In this document: in pieces, positions 17,295 through 25,548 of the stretch
Position numbering within the stretch: the stretch's first letter is position 1
Layout: the number at the start of each line of letters is the position of its first letter
From: CALJFL01 sp039964455
Lineage (GTDB): Bacteria; Pseudomonadota; Gammaproteobacteria; Pseudomonadales; Halieaceae
Length of the DNA stretch: 64,000 nucleotides
Reading direction: 5' to 3'
Assembly: GCA_039964455.1 (NCBI GenBank)
Contig: JBDVXK010000004.1
Coordinates: 62,001-126,000 of the forward strand
The notes under the pieces: generated by a model
Database searches by the model: none
What the model was told of the DNA's origin: nothing
What the model saw: the letters and a program-made list of their open reading frames with translations, nothing else
Position numbers and translations under genes: made by a program

Positions 17295-17874
17295 GCTGAT
17301 CGCATTCCTGTTTCTGATACTCGCGCCGGGCATTGCCAGTGCCGAGGTGCACCGTGCTTCTGTGGCAGTGACCGCCGCCTTGCCAAAAGCGGACGCCTGG
17401 ACGCTGTTAAGAGACTTTTCTTTGGCGCATAACTATGTGCCGGGTATCACGCGCACCGAAATAGTGTCGGACTCAGGGCAAGGGGTTGGAGCGCATCGCC
17501 GAGTCTATGACGAAGAGGGCGATTTTCTGGAGGAAACCATTATCGAATGGCGCGATGGGGCTGGCTTTGTCATTCGCCTGCACGATGGCGACGCCCCTAT
17601 GGCACCTTTCCAGCGCGCCGAATTTGTCTACGCACTTGCGGAGGCTGATGCTGCAACAACCCGTATCGAGCTGGCGTTGATCTTCGAGATGCCCTGGGGC
17701 TGGCTGGGTGACACCCTGGCAGAGTGGATTATTGTGCCACTGATGGAAGACAACCTGGTTCAGGTTGCTGCTGGAATGAAGGTGTTTTACGAAACCGGCT
17801 TAGCGGCCACTGACGAGGACCGTCAGAGGGAAGCGGCGGCGGTACAGGTGCTGCCCGCCGCCATCGTCGATTAA
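17287..17874 (+). CDS. Exported SRPBCC (START-like) domain protein
   Basis: A 195-residue protein with a signal peptide (LIAFLFLILAPGIASA, cleavage after about residue 18) followed by a SRPBCC/START-like lipid- or ligand-binding fold: ALPKADAWTLLRDFSLAHNYVPGI, EGDFLEETIIEWRDG, and a C-terminal amphipathic helix LMEDNLVQVAAGMKVFYE. It overlaps the PqiA-like gene by 8 nt, so the pair is probably co-translated. A periplasmic hydrophobic ligand carrier working with the membrane partner is a fair inference. Its stop overlaps the convergent peroxiredoxin stop by 4 nt. Confidence 0.8.
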   Translation: MTRLIAFLFLILAPGIASAEVHRASVAVTAALPKADAWTLLRDFSLAHNYVPGITRTEIVSDSGQGVGAHRRVYDEEGDFLEETIIEWRDGAGFVIRLHDGDAPMAPFQRAEFVYALAEADAATTRIELALIFEMPWGWLGDTLAEWIIVPLMEDNLVQVAAGMKVFYETGLAATDEDRQREAAAVQVLPAAIVD

Positions 17875-18350
17875 AGCAGAGCCATCATTGTCTCTGCGGA
17901 GCTGACATCTACGCCGGCACCAGGCTCTACATTGAGTTGGGTCACAGTGCCATCTTCTACCAGCATGGCAAAACGCTGGCTGCGATGGCCCAGGCCAAAG
18001 CCTGTGCCATCGAGCTGTAGCCCCAGAGCCTCGGTGAATTCGCCATTGCCATCGGCGAGCATCAACAACTCCTCGGCATTCTGTGCCTGGCCCCAGGCGC
18101 CCATGACGAATGCATCATTGACGGCCATGCAGACGATGGTGTCCACGCCGGCGGCCTTGATCTTGTCGGCATTTACCACATATCCGGGTAAGTGGGTCAT
18201 GGAGCAACCGGGAGTGAATGCGCCCGGTACGGCGAACAGCAGGACTTTTTTGCCGGTGAAAATATCGTCGGTGCTGATGTCTGCGGGGCCCTCGGCGCCC
18301 ATCGTTTTCATTGTGCAGGCGGGAACCTTGTCGCCAATCTGAATAGCCAT
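17871..18350 (-). CDS. Prx5-type peroxiredoxin
   Basis: A 159-residue thiol peroxidase of the Prx5 (AhpE-distinct) class, reducing H2O2 and organic hydroperoxides with glutathione/glutaredoxin as likely reductant. The peroxidatic cysteine is C49 in PGAFTPGC (PxxxTxxC motif). The resolving Arg lies in GLGHRSQRFAMLVEDG. C12 and a Cys in TIVCMAVND are additional. A strong AGGAG precedes the ATG. gshA and grxD elsewhere in the window would supply the reducing system. Confidence 0.92.
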   Translation of the reverse strand: MAIQIGDKVPACTMKTMGAEGPADISTDDIFTGKKVLLFAVPGAFTPGCSMTHLPGYVVNADKIKAAGVDTIVCMAVNDAFVMGAWGQAQNAEELLMLADGNGEFTEALGLQLDGTGFGLGHRSQRFAMLVEDGTVTQLNVEPGAGVDVSSAETMMALL

Positions 18351-18402
18351 GGTAGTCTCCTATGTGTCATGGTGGTTTCGTGATGAAGGCGAATAATAGC
18401 AG

Positions 18403-19050
18403 ATGAGCGACAAAGCGCACTGTCCTCTGTGTGGCGCCCGAAATTACCGGGAGTTTGCCACGGATGCCCGGCGGAATTACCTGCGTTGTGCCCGCTGTTT
18501 CCTGGTTTGGGTACCGCCTCGCTACTATCTGGACAGAGCGCAGGAACGTAGCGAATACGACAAACATCAAAACACGACCGACGATCCCGGCTATCGCCGG
18601 TTTCTTGATCGCCTGTGCCAGCCGCTGCTGGCCGTGCTTGACGAAAACGCCAGTGGGCTGGAGTTTGGCTGCGGGCCGGGGCCGGCCCTGGCGTGCATGC
18701 TGCGGGAAGCCGGTCATCAGGTAACGCTGTACGACAGCTTTTATTACCCCGACAGTGACGCTCTGGCGGCCAGCTATGACTTTATCAGTGCGACCGAAGT
18801 TGTTGAGCATCTGCATAATCCCGGAGTGGAATTAGACCGGTTGTGGGCAATGCTCAGAGATGGCGGGGTACTGGCGGTGATGACCAAGCTGGTACTGGAT
18901 GAAGCGGCTTTCAGTCGTTGGCACTACAAAAATGACCCAACCCATGTGGTGTTTTTCAGCGAGCCTACCTGGCAGTGGTGGGCGCAGCAAAAGTCAGCGC
19001 GCCTGGCGTTGTATGGCGCCGATGTCATCCTGTTCCATAAAGGTAGCTAG
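18403..19050 (+). CDS. Class I SAM-dependent methyltransferase with N-terminal zinc ribbon
   Basis: A 215-residue Methyltransf_23-type protein. The N-terminus carries two CxxC pairs (CPLCG, CARC). Residues from about 85 form the SAM fold: motif I LEFGCGPGPALACML, acidic motif II VTLYDSFY, and FISATEVVEHL as motif IV. The substrate is unknown; the zinc ribbon suggests a macromolecular target. The gene is 52 bp from the divergent peroxiredoxin start and overlaps the convergent TetR stop by 4 nt. Confidence 0.85.
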   Translation: MSDKAHCPLCGARNYREFATDARRNYLRCARCFLVWVPPRYYLDRAQERSEYDKHQNTTDDPGYRRFLDRLCQPLLAVLDENASGLEFGCGPGPALACMLREAGHQVTLYDSFYYPDSDALAASYDFISATEVVEHLHNPGVELDRLWAMLRDGGVLAVMTKLVLDEAAFSRWHYKNDPTHVVFFSEPTWQWWAQQKSARLALYGADVILFHKGS

Positions 19051-19709
19051 CTCTGCTCTTCAGGCGCAAGCATATTGCGGTAGATGTCCTGGCAATCCCG
19101 GTAAAAATCCAGCTCAACATCGCCCAGATAAGGGGCCACCATGGTCAGCAGCTGGAGCACGCCCCCATGGATGACAACTTGTGGTGTATGTCCTTCACCC
19201 AGTAGCCGGTCGTAGTTAAACCAGAAGGTCAGGGTGAGTGTCATGTTATCCACCAGCCCCAGCAATTGTTGATCCCGGGTATCGATGACGGCCTGGTCCA
19301 GCAGGGTCTGGCATATGGCGTATAGTGCGGCGCGCTTGAGCTGGATCAGGCGTTTGAAACGACGATCCAGATCGGGGTAGCGCTGCAGGAGATTGTCCAG
19401 GTTGTGATAAAAGAAACGATACTGGTACATCTCTTCCAATACGACGTATAGGTAGTACCAATTGTCTTCTACCTGCCCGGCATGACTACTTAGCGGGGCT
19501 TCGATAGGTGCGGTCAGTGTGCCGCCCAGCGCCAACTCATACTGCTGGAATAACTCGGCGATAATCTGGTCTTTACCCTTGAAGTGGTAATAGAGGTTGC
19601 CAGGGCTGATATCCATTTCATTGGCGATATCAATGGTGGTGGTATTGCTCTCGCCCTCGTCATTGAACAGCGCCAGGCTTGTTTCCAGAATGCGGTCCCG
19701 CGTTTTCAT
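19047..19709 (-). CDS. TetR/AcrR family transcriptional regulator
   Basis: A 220-residue repressor. The N-terminal helix-turn-helix spans about residues 5-55 (RDRILETSLALFNDEGESNTTTIDIANEMDISPGNLYYHFKGK, motif described in pieces: TTIDIANEMDIS then GNLYYHF). The C-terminal domain is all-helical with HNLDNLLQRYPDL. It lies 26 bp downstream of a phasin gene on the same strand, so it may be co-transcribed with the phasin and govern polyhydroxyalkanoate or lipid genes (inference). Confidence 0.88.
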   Translation of the reverse strand: MKTRDRILETSLALFNDEGESNTTTIDIANEMDISPGNLYYHFKGKDQIIAELFQQYELALGGTLTAPIEAPLSSHAGQVEDNWYYLYVVLEEMYQYRFFYHNLDNLLQRYPDLDRRFKRLIQLKRAALYAICQTLLDQAVIDTRDQQLLGLVDNMTLTLTFWFNYDRLLGEGHTPQVVIHGGVLQLLTMVAPYLGDVELDFYRDCQDIYRNMLAPEEQS

Positions 19710-19735
19710 CAGCTGGATTGCTCTGCTCTACCTAT

Positions 19736-20293
19736 TCAGCTTTTGCTTTTGCGAGCCCTGCTTTTTGGTGCCGCCTTACGTGCTGCCGGTTTGGCGCGGG
19801 CTTTTGGGGCGGACTTTGTGCTGCTGGCCGACTTGCCGGCGGCCGCTTTCTTTCGTGCCCCCGCCTTTTTAGTGGCGCTCTTCTTTTTGGCACCCGGTCG
19901 ACTGCGGGCTGGTTTAAGAACGCCCTGTTCTGCCAGTGCGCTGGTCAGTTCGCTGAGTTGATTGGCCATCCGGTCTATTTTTTCATGCAGTGCCAGCAGG
20001 TCTTCCCCTCTGGCGGGACGCTGCAGTTGGAAGTTCTCTCTCACCCGGCCTATGCGTTCCTCCACCGAGCTGCGAGCCGCCTGACTCGCGTGCAGTGCAT
20101 CCTTGGCTTCTTCTTCAAGTGCAGTACCTGCTTTGACCAGATCGCGGAACAGCTTGGGAGTTTCAACGCCGGCTTTTTCCAGCCTGTCCTGGGCCTCGTC
20201 CACGGCTTTGCCGTAGGCGCCTACGCCAGCCAACCAGATGTTCTTGGCAATTTCACCGGCTTTGTCGGTCACTTTATTCTTGTCATCGGTCAT
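19736..20293 (-). CDS. Phasin family protein with C-terminal lysine/alanine-rich tail
   Basis: A 185-residue polyhydroxyalkanoate granule-associated protein of the PhaI/PhaF type. Residues 1-70 are the phasin helix (IWLAGVGAYGKAVDEAQ, LFRDLVKAGTALEEEAK); residues 75-115 continue a coiled coil. Residues 120-185 are a basic Lys/Ala/Arg/Pro tail (KKKSATKKAGARKKAAAGK, KPAARKAAPKSRARK) like histone H1 and PhaF, known to bind DNA in Pseudomonas. Start at 20293 is set by AAGAGGA upstream rather than the longer frame at 20350. It follows the second phasin gene, separated by a terminator. Confidence 0.87.
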   Translation of the reverse strand: MTDDKNKVTDKAGEIAKNIWLAGVGAYGKAVDEAQDRLEKAGVETPKLFRDLVKAGTALEEEAKDALHASQAARSSVEERIGRVRENFQLQRPARGEDLLALHEKIDRMANQLSELTSALAEQGVLKPARSRPGAKKKSATKKAGARKKAAAGKSASSTKSAPKARAKPAARKAAPKSRARKSKS

Positions 20294-20368
20294 CCGGGAG
20301 TCCTCTTGCTGATGGCACAGGCGCCGGGGCAGCGCATCGGGGCCACACATTAAACCAGATTAACAGGC

Positions 20369-20396
20369 AAAAAAAAGGGGCCACAATGTGACCCCT
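20369..20396 (-). terminator. Intrinsic terminator of the upstream phasin gene
   Basis: Read on the minus strand, AGGGGTCAC - ATT - GTGGCCCCT (one G-U pair) is followed by eight T. It lies 45 bp past the stop of the 156-residue phasin gene. A second short hairpin, CCCTGC-TTA-GCAGGG, sits just before it at 20402-20416. Confidence 0.88.
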
Positions 20397-20440
20397 GAAA
20401 ACCCTGCTAAGCAGGGATAAGTAACCTGGATGGGTGTTGC

Positions 20441-20911
20441 TTAGGCAGCGGCTTTGAAACCGACAGTGCCACGCAGCTCTTCGAAGCGGGCCTTGGCCTT
20501 CTTCAGTTGTGCTTCAAGCTTCTTACGGTCAGCAATGCTGTCCAGCTCGATCTTGGGCAGCTCGATGTCCTTGATGGCGCCCTTGGCATTTTTCTCTACC
20601 TTGGTGCCACGCTTGACCAGCTCTTTGTAGACCTTGTCAGCCTTGGCGCGACGCGCTTCGAGTTGATCCTGCAGGCTGTTGAACTGGTCTTGAACCTGGT
20701 CGAAAGCCTTACCGTAGAAGCCCAGGCTTGCCAGAAACGCGTTGCGGCTGGCTTCTTGAGCACGAGCGGTAAAGTCAGGCGCAGCTTTGCGGGCAGCAGC
20801 CTTCTTGGGCGCTGCTTTCTTGGCTACAGGCTTACGCTTGGCAGCGGGCTTGCGCTTGGCGGCAGCCTTCTTGGGTGCAGCTTTAGTGGCTTTCTTGGTT
20901 GATTCGGCCAT
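20441..20911 (-). CDS. Phasin family protein with N-terminal lysine/alanine-rich tail
   Basis: A 156-residue phasin. Unlike its neighbour, the basic histone-like region is at the N-terminus: residues about 5-48 are repeats of AAPKKAAAK, KRKPAAKRKPVAKK and APKKAAARK. The phasin helix follows (AQEASRNAFLASLGFYGKAFDQVQ), then a coiled coil with LKKAKARFEELRGTVGFKAAA at the end. AAGGAG lies 8 nt before ATG 20911; a longer frame to 20947 is not needed. It has its own terminator at 20369-20396 and probably its own promoter in the AT-rich region 20960-21010. Confidence 0.86.
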   Translation of the reverse strand: MAESTKKATKAAPKKAAAKRKPAAKRKPVAKKAAPKKAAARKAAPDFTARAQEASRNAFLASLGFYGKAFDQVQDQFNSLQDQLEARRAKADKVYKELVKRGTKVEKNAKGAIKDIELPKIELDSIADRKKLEAQLKKAKARFEELRGTVGFKAAA

Positions 20912-21184
20912 TGTCTTACTCCTTAACTGTGGTGGTCTGGGCGGCATCTGCCGCCAGTGAGAAGAAGGTTACGGCAATAATTTAGAATAAACATACTAAT
21001 AAACAGTGCGTATCAGACTTCTGTAGACACATCCGTAAATTGTTGATTTGCGTACAGATAATGAACAATGAAATAGACTCCCTCGCAGCGAGAGTGCCGC
21101 CGGAAACCTTGCCTGAATGCTTTCAGGCTGGCTTCAGGGGGAGGGGAAACAATGTAGGCCAAGGCCCGGAGAATAAGGATCGTC

Positions 21185-22375
21185 ATGACGCCTGAATGGA
21201 AGAGAAACTGGCTGCTTACCGCCTGCGTACTGGTGGTCGGATTTGCAGCCGCCTATGGCCTGCTGGTGGGTAAGCAGGGGCCGGAGCCATCGGCGGTGCC
21301 GGCGGCGATACCTCCGGTGGTGGATGTGTTGCAGGTGCGGCCCGGTTTACAGGCCCTGACGGTGACCACCCAGGGCACTGTCAGGCCGCTGCGTGAAATC
21401 AATTTGGTGAGTCGCGTAGCCGGGCGTGTGGACTCGGTTGCCCCCGGGTTTGCCGAGGGTGGCTTCTTTGCTGCCGACACGGCGTTGCTGCAGATTGAGG
21501 ACTACGATTACCAGTTCGCTATTGCCCGTGCGGAATCCCAGGTGGCGGCCGCGAGGCAGCGGGTGGCCGAGGAACAGGGCCGTGCCCTGCAGGCCAAGCG
21601 TGAGTGGCGCGATCTGGGCAGCGAGCAGGCGAACGCCCTGTTTCTCCGCCAGCCCCAGTTGGCCTCAGCCCAAGCGGCATTGAAAGCCGCACAGGCCGAC
21701 CTTGATGCCGCCAGGCTGGATCTTGAACGCACCGCGGTCAGTGTGCCGTTCAACGGCAGGATCAGTGAGAAGTATGTCGATATTGGTCAGTACGTGACCC
21801 CCGGAACAGCTATCGCCAAGGTCTATGCCACAGATGTGGCGACCGTGCGCCTGCCCCTGACTGACAGGCAGGTGGCGCTGCTGGAATTACCCCTGAACTA
21901 TGACAACGACAGTCCTCAGGTCAGTACCGAGGTGATGCTGAGCGCTCGCTTTGGCAATCGCCAGTGGCAGTGGCCAGGTAAAATAGTGCGCACAGATGCG
22001 AGCATCGATATAGATAGCCGCGTTGTATATGCGGTTGCCGAAATTGAGCGCCCCTTTGCCCGTGAGCCGGGTACGGAGCGGCCGCCTCTGGCGCCAGGGC
22101 TCTTCGTGCACGCTACGATCAGTGGCAGACAGCTGCCGGCAGTAGCGGCGTTGCCGCGCACGGCGCTACGCAGTGATGGCAAGGTCATGGTCGTTGACAG
22201 TGAGCGTCGGGCCCGGTTGAAGCCAGTACAATTGCTGCAGCGCACCAGTGAGCAGGTGTGGGTGCAAGGCCTGACAGAGGGTGACAGGGTGATCGTGGCT
22301 GAATCCGCAGCCACCGTGGCAGGTATGGAAGTGACCGTAAGCGATACTGCCGTGATCGCCGGTGAAGGTTACTGA
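21185..22375 (+). CDS. RND efflux periplasmic adaptor (membrane fusion protein)
   Basis: A 396-residue HlyD/AcrA-type adaptor linking an RND pump to an outer-membrane channel. The N-terminal membrane segment (LLTACVLVVGFAAAYGLLVG) is followed by beta-barrel and lipoyl half-motifs (INLVSRVAGRVDSVAPGFAEGG), an Ala-rich coiled-coil hairpin at about residues 120-195, the second lipoyl half (VSVPFNGRISEKYVDIGQYVTPG), and the membrane-proximal domain. It has no Cys lipobox. AAGGA precedes the ATG. Two bases separate it from the RND gene. No TolC-type gene is adjacent. Confidence 0.92.
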   Translation: MTPEWKRNWLLTACVLVVGFAAAYGLLVGKQGPEPSAVPAAIPPVVDVLQVRPGLQALTVTTQGTVRPLREINLVSRVAGRVDSVAPGFAEGGFFAADTALLQIEDYDYQFAIARAESQVAAARQRVAEEQGRALQAKREWRDLGSEQANALFLRQPQLASAQAALKAAQADLDAARLDLERTAVSVPFNGRISEKYVDIGQYVTPGTAIAKVYATDVATVRLPLTDRQVALLELPLNYDNDSPQVSTEVMLSARFGNRQWQWPGKIVRTDASIDIDSRVVYAVAEIERPFAREPGTERPPLAPGLFVHATISGRQLPAVAALPRTALRSDGKVMVVDSERRARLKPVQLLQRTSEQVWVQGLTEGDRVIVAESAATVAGMEVTVSDTAVIAGEGY

Positions 22376-22377
22376 TC

Positions 22378-25300
22378 ATGAACGGGCCTATTCGCTGGTT
22401 TATCGACAATCCGATTGCCGCCAATTTGTTGATGGTATTTCTGTTGATCGGCGGCGCCGCCGGTCTGCCCGCGCTCGATAAGCAGTTTTTTCCCGACCCG
22501 GTAGTGAACAAAGTACGTGTTTCCTTGAGCTATCCCGGTGCAGGCCCGAGTGAAATTGAGCAGCAAATCTGTGTGCGAATCGAAGAGGCCGTGCATGATC
22601 TGAACGGAGTGAAAGAAATTCGCTCCACGGCGAGACAGGGGCTGGGAACGGTGATTATTGAAGCCGAGGCCGACTACGACATGCAGCGTCTCACCAGTGA
22701 GATCAAGGGACGGGTAGATGCGATTACCAGTTTTCCCGGTGATGCGGAGCGGCCTATCGTCAGCGAAGTTGCCCATCGTCACAACATGGCCCGGGTGTCT
22801 CTCGCGGGTGATATTGGCGAGCGAAATCTGAAAGCGCTGGGCGAGCGGCTGCGTGATGACCTCGCCGCGCAACCGGACGTGTCTGTTGTCGACCTGACCT
22901 CACCGCGCCCCTATGAAGTTTCCATTGAGGTGTCTGAGTACAGTTTGCGGCGCTACGGCCTGACTTTTGCCGATGTTACCGCGGCCATTCGTAATTCCTC
23001 GCTCAACCTGCCAGCCGGTTCAATCAAATCCAGTGAAGGTGATATCCAGCTGCAAACGCGAGGGCAGGCCTACGACCGTTACGACTTCGAGACCATTCCG
23101 CTGGTGAGTACACGTGATGGTACCCAGCTAACCGTGGGCGATGTGGCCACTGTTATCGATGGCTTTGAAGACATTGATGTGCGCACCCGCTTCAATGATA
23201 TGCCGTCCCTGAACCTGCAGGTGTATGTAACGTCCAATCCCAACACGCTGCGCACCAGTGACTCTGTGCACGCCTGGGTCGAACGCATGCGACCCACGTT
23301 GCCCGAGGGGGTGGAGTTGGCGGTCTGGCAGGACAAGGCCGACCTGTTCAAAGGGCGCGTAGACCTGCTGTTGAAAAACGGCATTGGCGGCTTGATGCTG
23401 GTGTTTCTGGTATTGGTGCTGTTCCTGCGACCGTTACTGGCGATGTGGGTTTGTGTCGGTATTGGCATAGCGTTCATGGGAACGTTTTTCGCGCTGCAGT
23501 ACACCCCGGTCAGCCTGAACATGATGTCGCTGTTCTCCTTCCTGCTGATCCTGGGAATTATCGTCGACGATGCGATCATCGTTGGGGAATCTATTCATTC
23601 GCGGCAAATGGCCGGTGAGGCCGGGCCCAAGGGCGCGCTAAGCGGTACCCGCGGGGTGGTGAAGCCAGTGATGTTCGCGGTGATCAGCACCATGATCTTT
23701 TTCGTGCCCATGTTTTTCATGCCGGGTGATATGGCGCGTATCGCCTCCCACATACCGACGGTAGTTATTCTGGCGCTGGTGTTCTCCCTGGTTGAATGTC
23801 TGCTGATATTGCCGCCGCACCTTGCCCACATGCGCCCGCAGAGAGCCAGTCGTTTTCAGACCCTGCAACGCCTGGAGGCTATGCGTATGCGCTTCGCCAA
23901 CGGGATGACCCGCTTTGCAGCCACTGCGTACCGGCCGTTTCTGGCGCGCTGCCTGCGTAGCAATATTCTGGTCGGCGCCCTGTTCCTGTGCGCTCTGGTA
24001 ATCAGCCTTGCCCTGTACGGTGGTGGCTGGGTCAAGGCCGCCTTTTTCCCTACGGTTAATTCGGACTATGCCATCGCCCGGGTCACCCTGCCCGAGGGCG
24101 GCGCCTATGCGGATACACTGACGGCATTGCGCCAGGTGGAGTCGGCAGCGGTGCAGTTAAAGTCTGACTACAACAGCGATCCCCTGTTTCAGGGGCTGGG
24201 CCCGGTGGTGCGCCATATCGATGCCTTTGCCCGGGAAAACAAGGTCACGGTGGTGCTGGAGTCCACCTCCGATGCGGTGGATATCAAGGCGCTGGCCAGG
24301 CGCTGGCAGGAACAGATAGGCGATCTCGGTCCCGTCGAGGACTTCGCCGTGGACTTCACTATCAACGATGTCGGCAAACCGATAAACCTGGTGCTGGCCT
24401 CGCCCTCAGTTGAGCATCTGGGTGTCGTGTCGGAAGAACTGCGCACCATTCTCAATACCTATCCTGGCGTATTCAATGTCGTCGACAGCCTGCAGGCACC
24501 GCGCGAAGAAATTGTGCTGAGTTTGAAGCCGGCCGCAGAAAATTTATCGATTACGCTGGCCGATGTGGCGCGACAGGTACGTGAAGCTTTTTATGGTGCC
24601 GAGGCCCAGCGTATTCCGCGTGAGAAGGAAGATGTGCGGGTGATGGTGCGCTATCCAGCGGACGAGCGCCTGTCTGTTGAAAACCTCAGTCAGATGCGTG
24701 TGCGCACGCCAGCGGGCGATGAAGTGCCCTTCGACACGGTGGCGCAGGTTGATTACCAGCCCGGTTACCTGACCATAGAGCGGCTGGATCGTAAGCGCAC
24801 CCTGGAGATCAGCGCTGACCTTGTGCCAGGCTTGTCCAGTCCACGGGCCATTGTCGACGATATCCTGAAAGTACACCTGCCACAGTGGCAGCTGCGCTTC
24901 CCTGGCCTCAGTATGGCGCTGGATGGCGAGCTTCAGGAAGAGGCAGAATTCAGTAAGGCCATGTTCAAATACCTGTTGATGGCTATGCTGGTGATTTACG
25001 CGCTTATGGCCATTCCGTTTCGCTCCTACTGGCAGCCACTATTGGTACTTACGGCCGTGCCGTTCGGCATTATGGGGGCCATCTTCGGCCACCTGATACT
25101 CGACTGGACGGTGAGCATGTTGTCACTGCTGGGGGTGATCGCGGCGGCCGGGGTTGTGGTTAACGACAACCTGGTGCTTATCGATCGCATCAACCAGTTG
25201 CGGGCCAGTGGACATGCCATTCTGGAGGCCTTGTTACAGGCCGGCGAGGATCGCTTCCGGCCCATTATCCTGACCTCGATAACGACCTTTATCGGGCTTT

Positions 25301-25494
25301 TGCCCATCATGTCGGAAACCAGCTTTCAGGCGCAGTTCCTGATTCCCATGGTGATTTCGCTGGCCTTTGGGGTGCTGTTCGCCACCGGCGTGACCCTGAT
25401 TCTGGTGCCCTGTCTGTATCTGTTCGGGGTGCAGTTGTCCGCCCATGTTCTGCACCGGCGCCAGCTACTCCCTGATGCGATTGACGGCGTTTGA
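22378..25494 (+). CDS. RND family efflux permease (AcrB superfamily)
   Basis: A 1038-residue proton-driven inner-membrane pump with 12 predicted transmembrane helices and two large periplasmic loops. TM1 is IAANLLMVFLLIGGAAGL; TM4 carries the proton-relay aspartates in LGIIVDDAIIVGES; the second half repeats the pattern (LLGVIAAAGVVVNDNLVLID). It belongs to the HAE-type group with adaptor partner, but substrate cannot be read. It is co-transcribed with the adaptor and closed by a strong terminator at 25503. Confidence 0.93.
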   Translation: MNGPIRWFIDNPIAANLLMVFLLIGGAAGLPALDKQFFPDPVVNKVRVSLSYPGAGPSEIEQQICVRIEEAVHDLNGVKEIRSTARQGLGTVIIEAEADYDMQRLTSEIKGRVDAITSFPGDAERPIVSEVAHRHNMARVSLAGDIGERNLKALGERLRDDLAAQPDVSVVDLTSPRPYEVSIEVSEYSLRRYGLTFADVTAAIRNSSLNLPAGSIKSSEGDIQLQTRGQAYDRYDFETIPLVSTRDGTQLTVGDVATVIDGFEDIDVRTRFNDMPSLNLQVYVTSNPNTLRTSDSVHAWVERMRPTLPEGVELAVWQDKADLFKGRVDLLLKNGIGGLMLVFLVLVLFLRPLLAMWVCVGIGIAFMGTFFALQYTPVSLNMMSLFSFLLILGIIVDDAIIVGESIHSRQMAGEAGPKGALSGTRGVVKPVMFAVISTMIFFVPMFFMPGDMARIASHIPTVVILALVFSLVECLLILPPHLAHMRPQRASRFQTLQRLEAMRMRFANGMTRFAATAYRPFLARCLRSNILVGALFLCALVISLALYGGGWVKAAFFPTVNSDYAIARVTLPEGGAYADTLTALRQVESAAVQLKSDYNSDPLFQGLGPVVRHIDAFARENKVTVVLESTSDAVDIKALARRWQEQIGDLGPVEDFAVDFTINDVGKPINLVLASPSVEHLGVVSEELRTILNTYPGVFNVVDSLQAPREEIVLSLKPAAENLSITLADVARQVREAFYGAEAQRIPREKEDVRVMVRYPADERLSVENLSQMRVRTPAGDEVPFDTVAQVDYQPGYLTIERLDRKRTLEISADLVPGLSSPRAIVDDILKVHLPQWQLRFPGLSMALDGELQEEAEFSKAMFKYLLMAMLVIYALMAIPFRSYWQPLLVLTAVPFGIMGAIFGHLILDWTVSMLSLLGVIAAAGVVVNDNLVLIDRINQLRASGHAILEALLQAGEDRFRPIILTSITTFIGLLPIMSETSFQAQFLIPMVISLAFGVLFATGVTLILVPCLYLFGVQLSAHVLHRRQLLPDAIDGV

Positions 25495-25502
25495 GCGAGC
25501 AC

Positions 25503-25528
25503 AAAAAAGCCCGCGTTAGCGGGCTTTC
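25503..25528. terminator. Bidirectional intrinsic terminator, RND operon / pckA
   Basis: AAAAAAGCCCGC-GTTA-GCGGGCTTT has a 7-bp GC stem with a 4-nt loop, A tract on one side and T tract on the other. It sits between the convergent RND permease gene (stop 25494) and pckA (stop 25549), so it can serve both strands. Confidence 0.9.
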
Positions 25529-25548
25529 AAGGGTGCCGCGCTAGCGAC

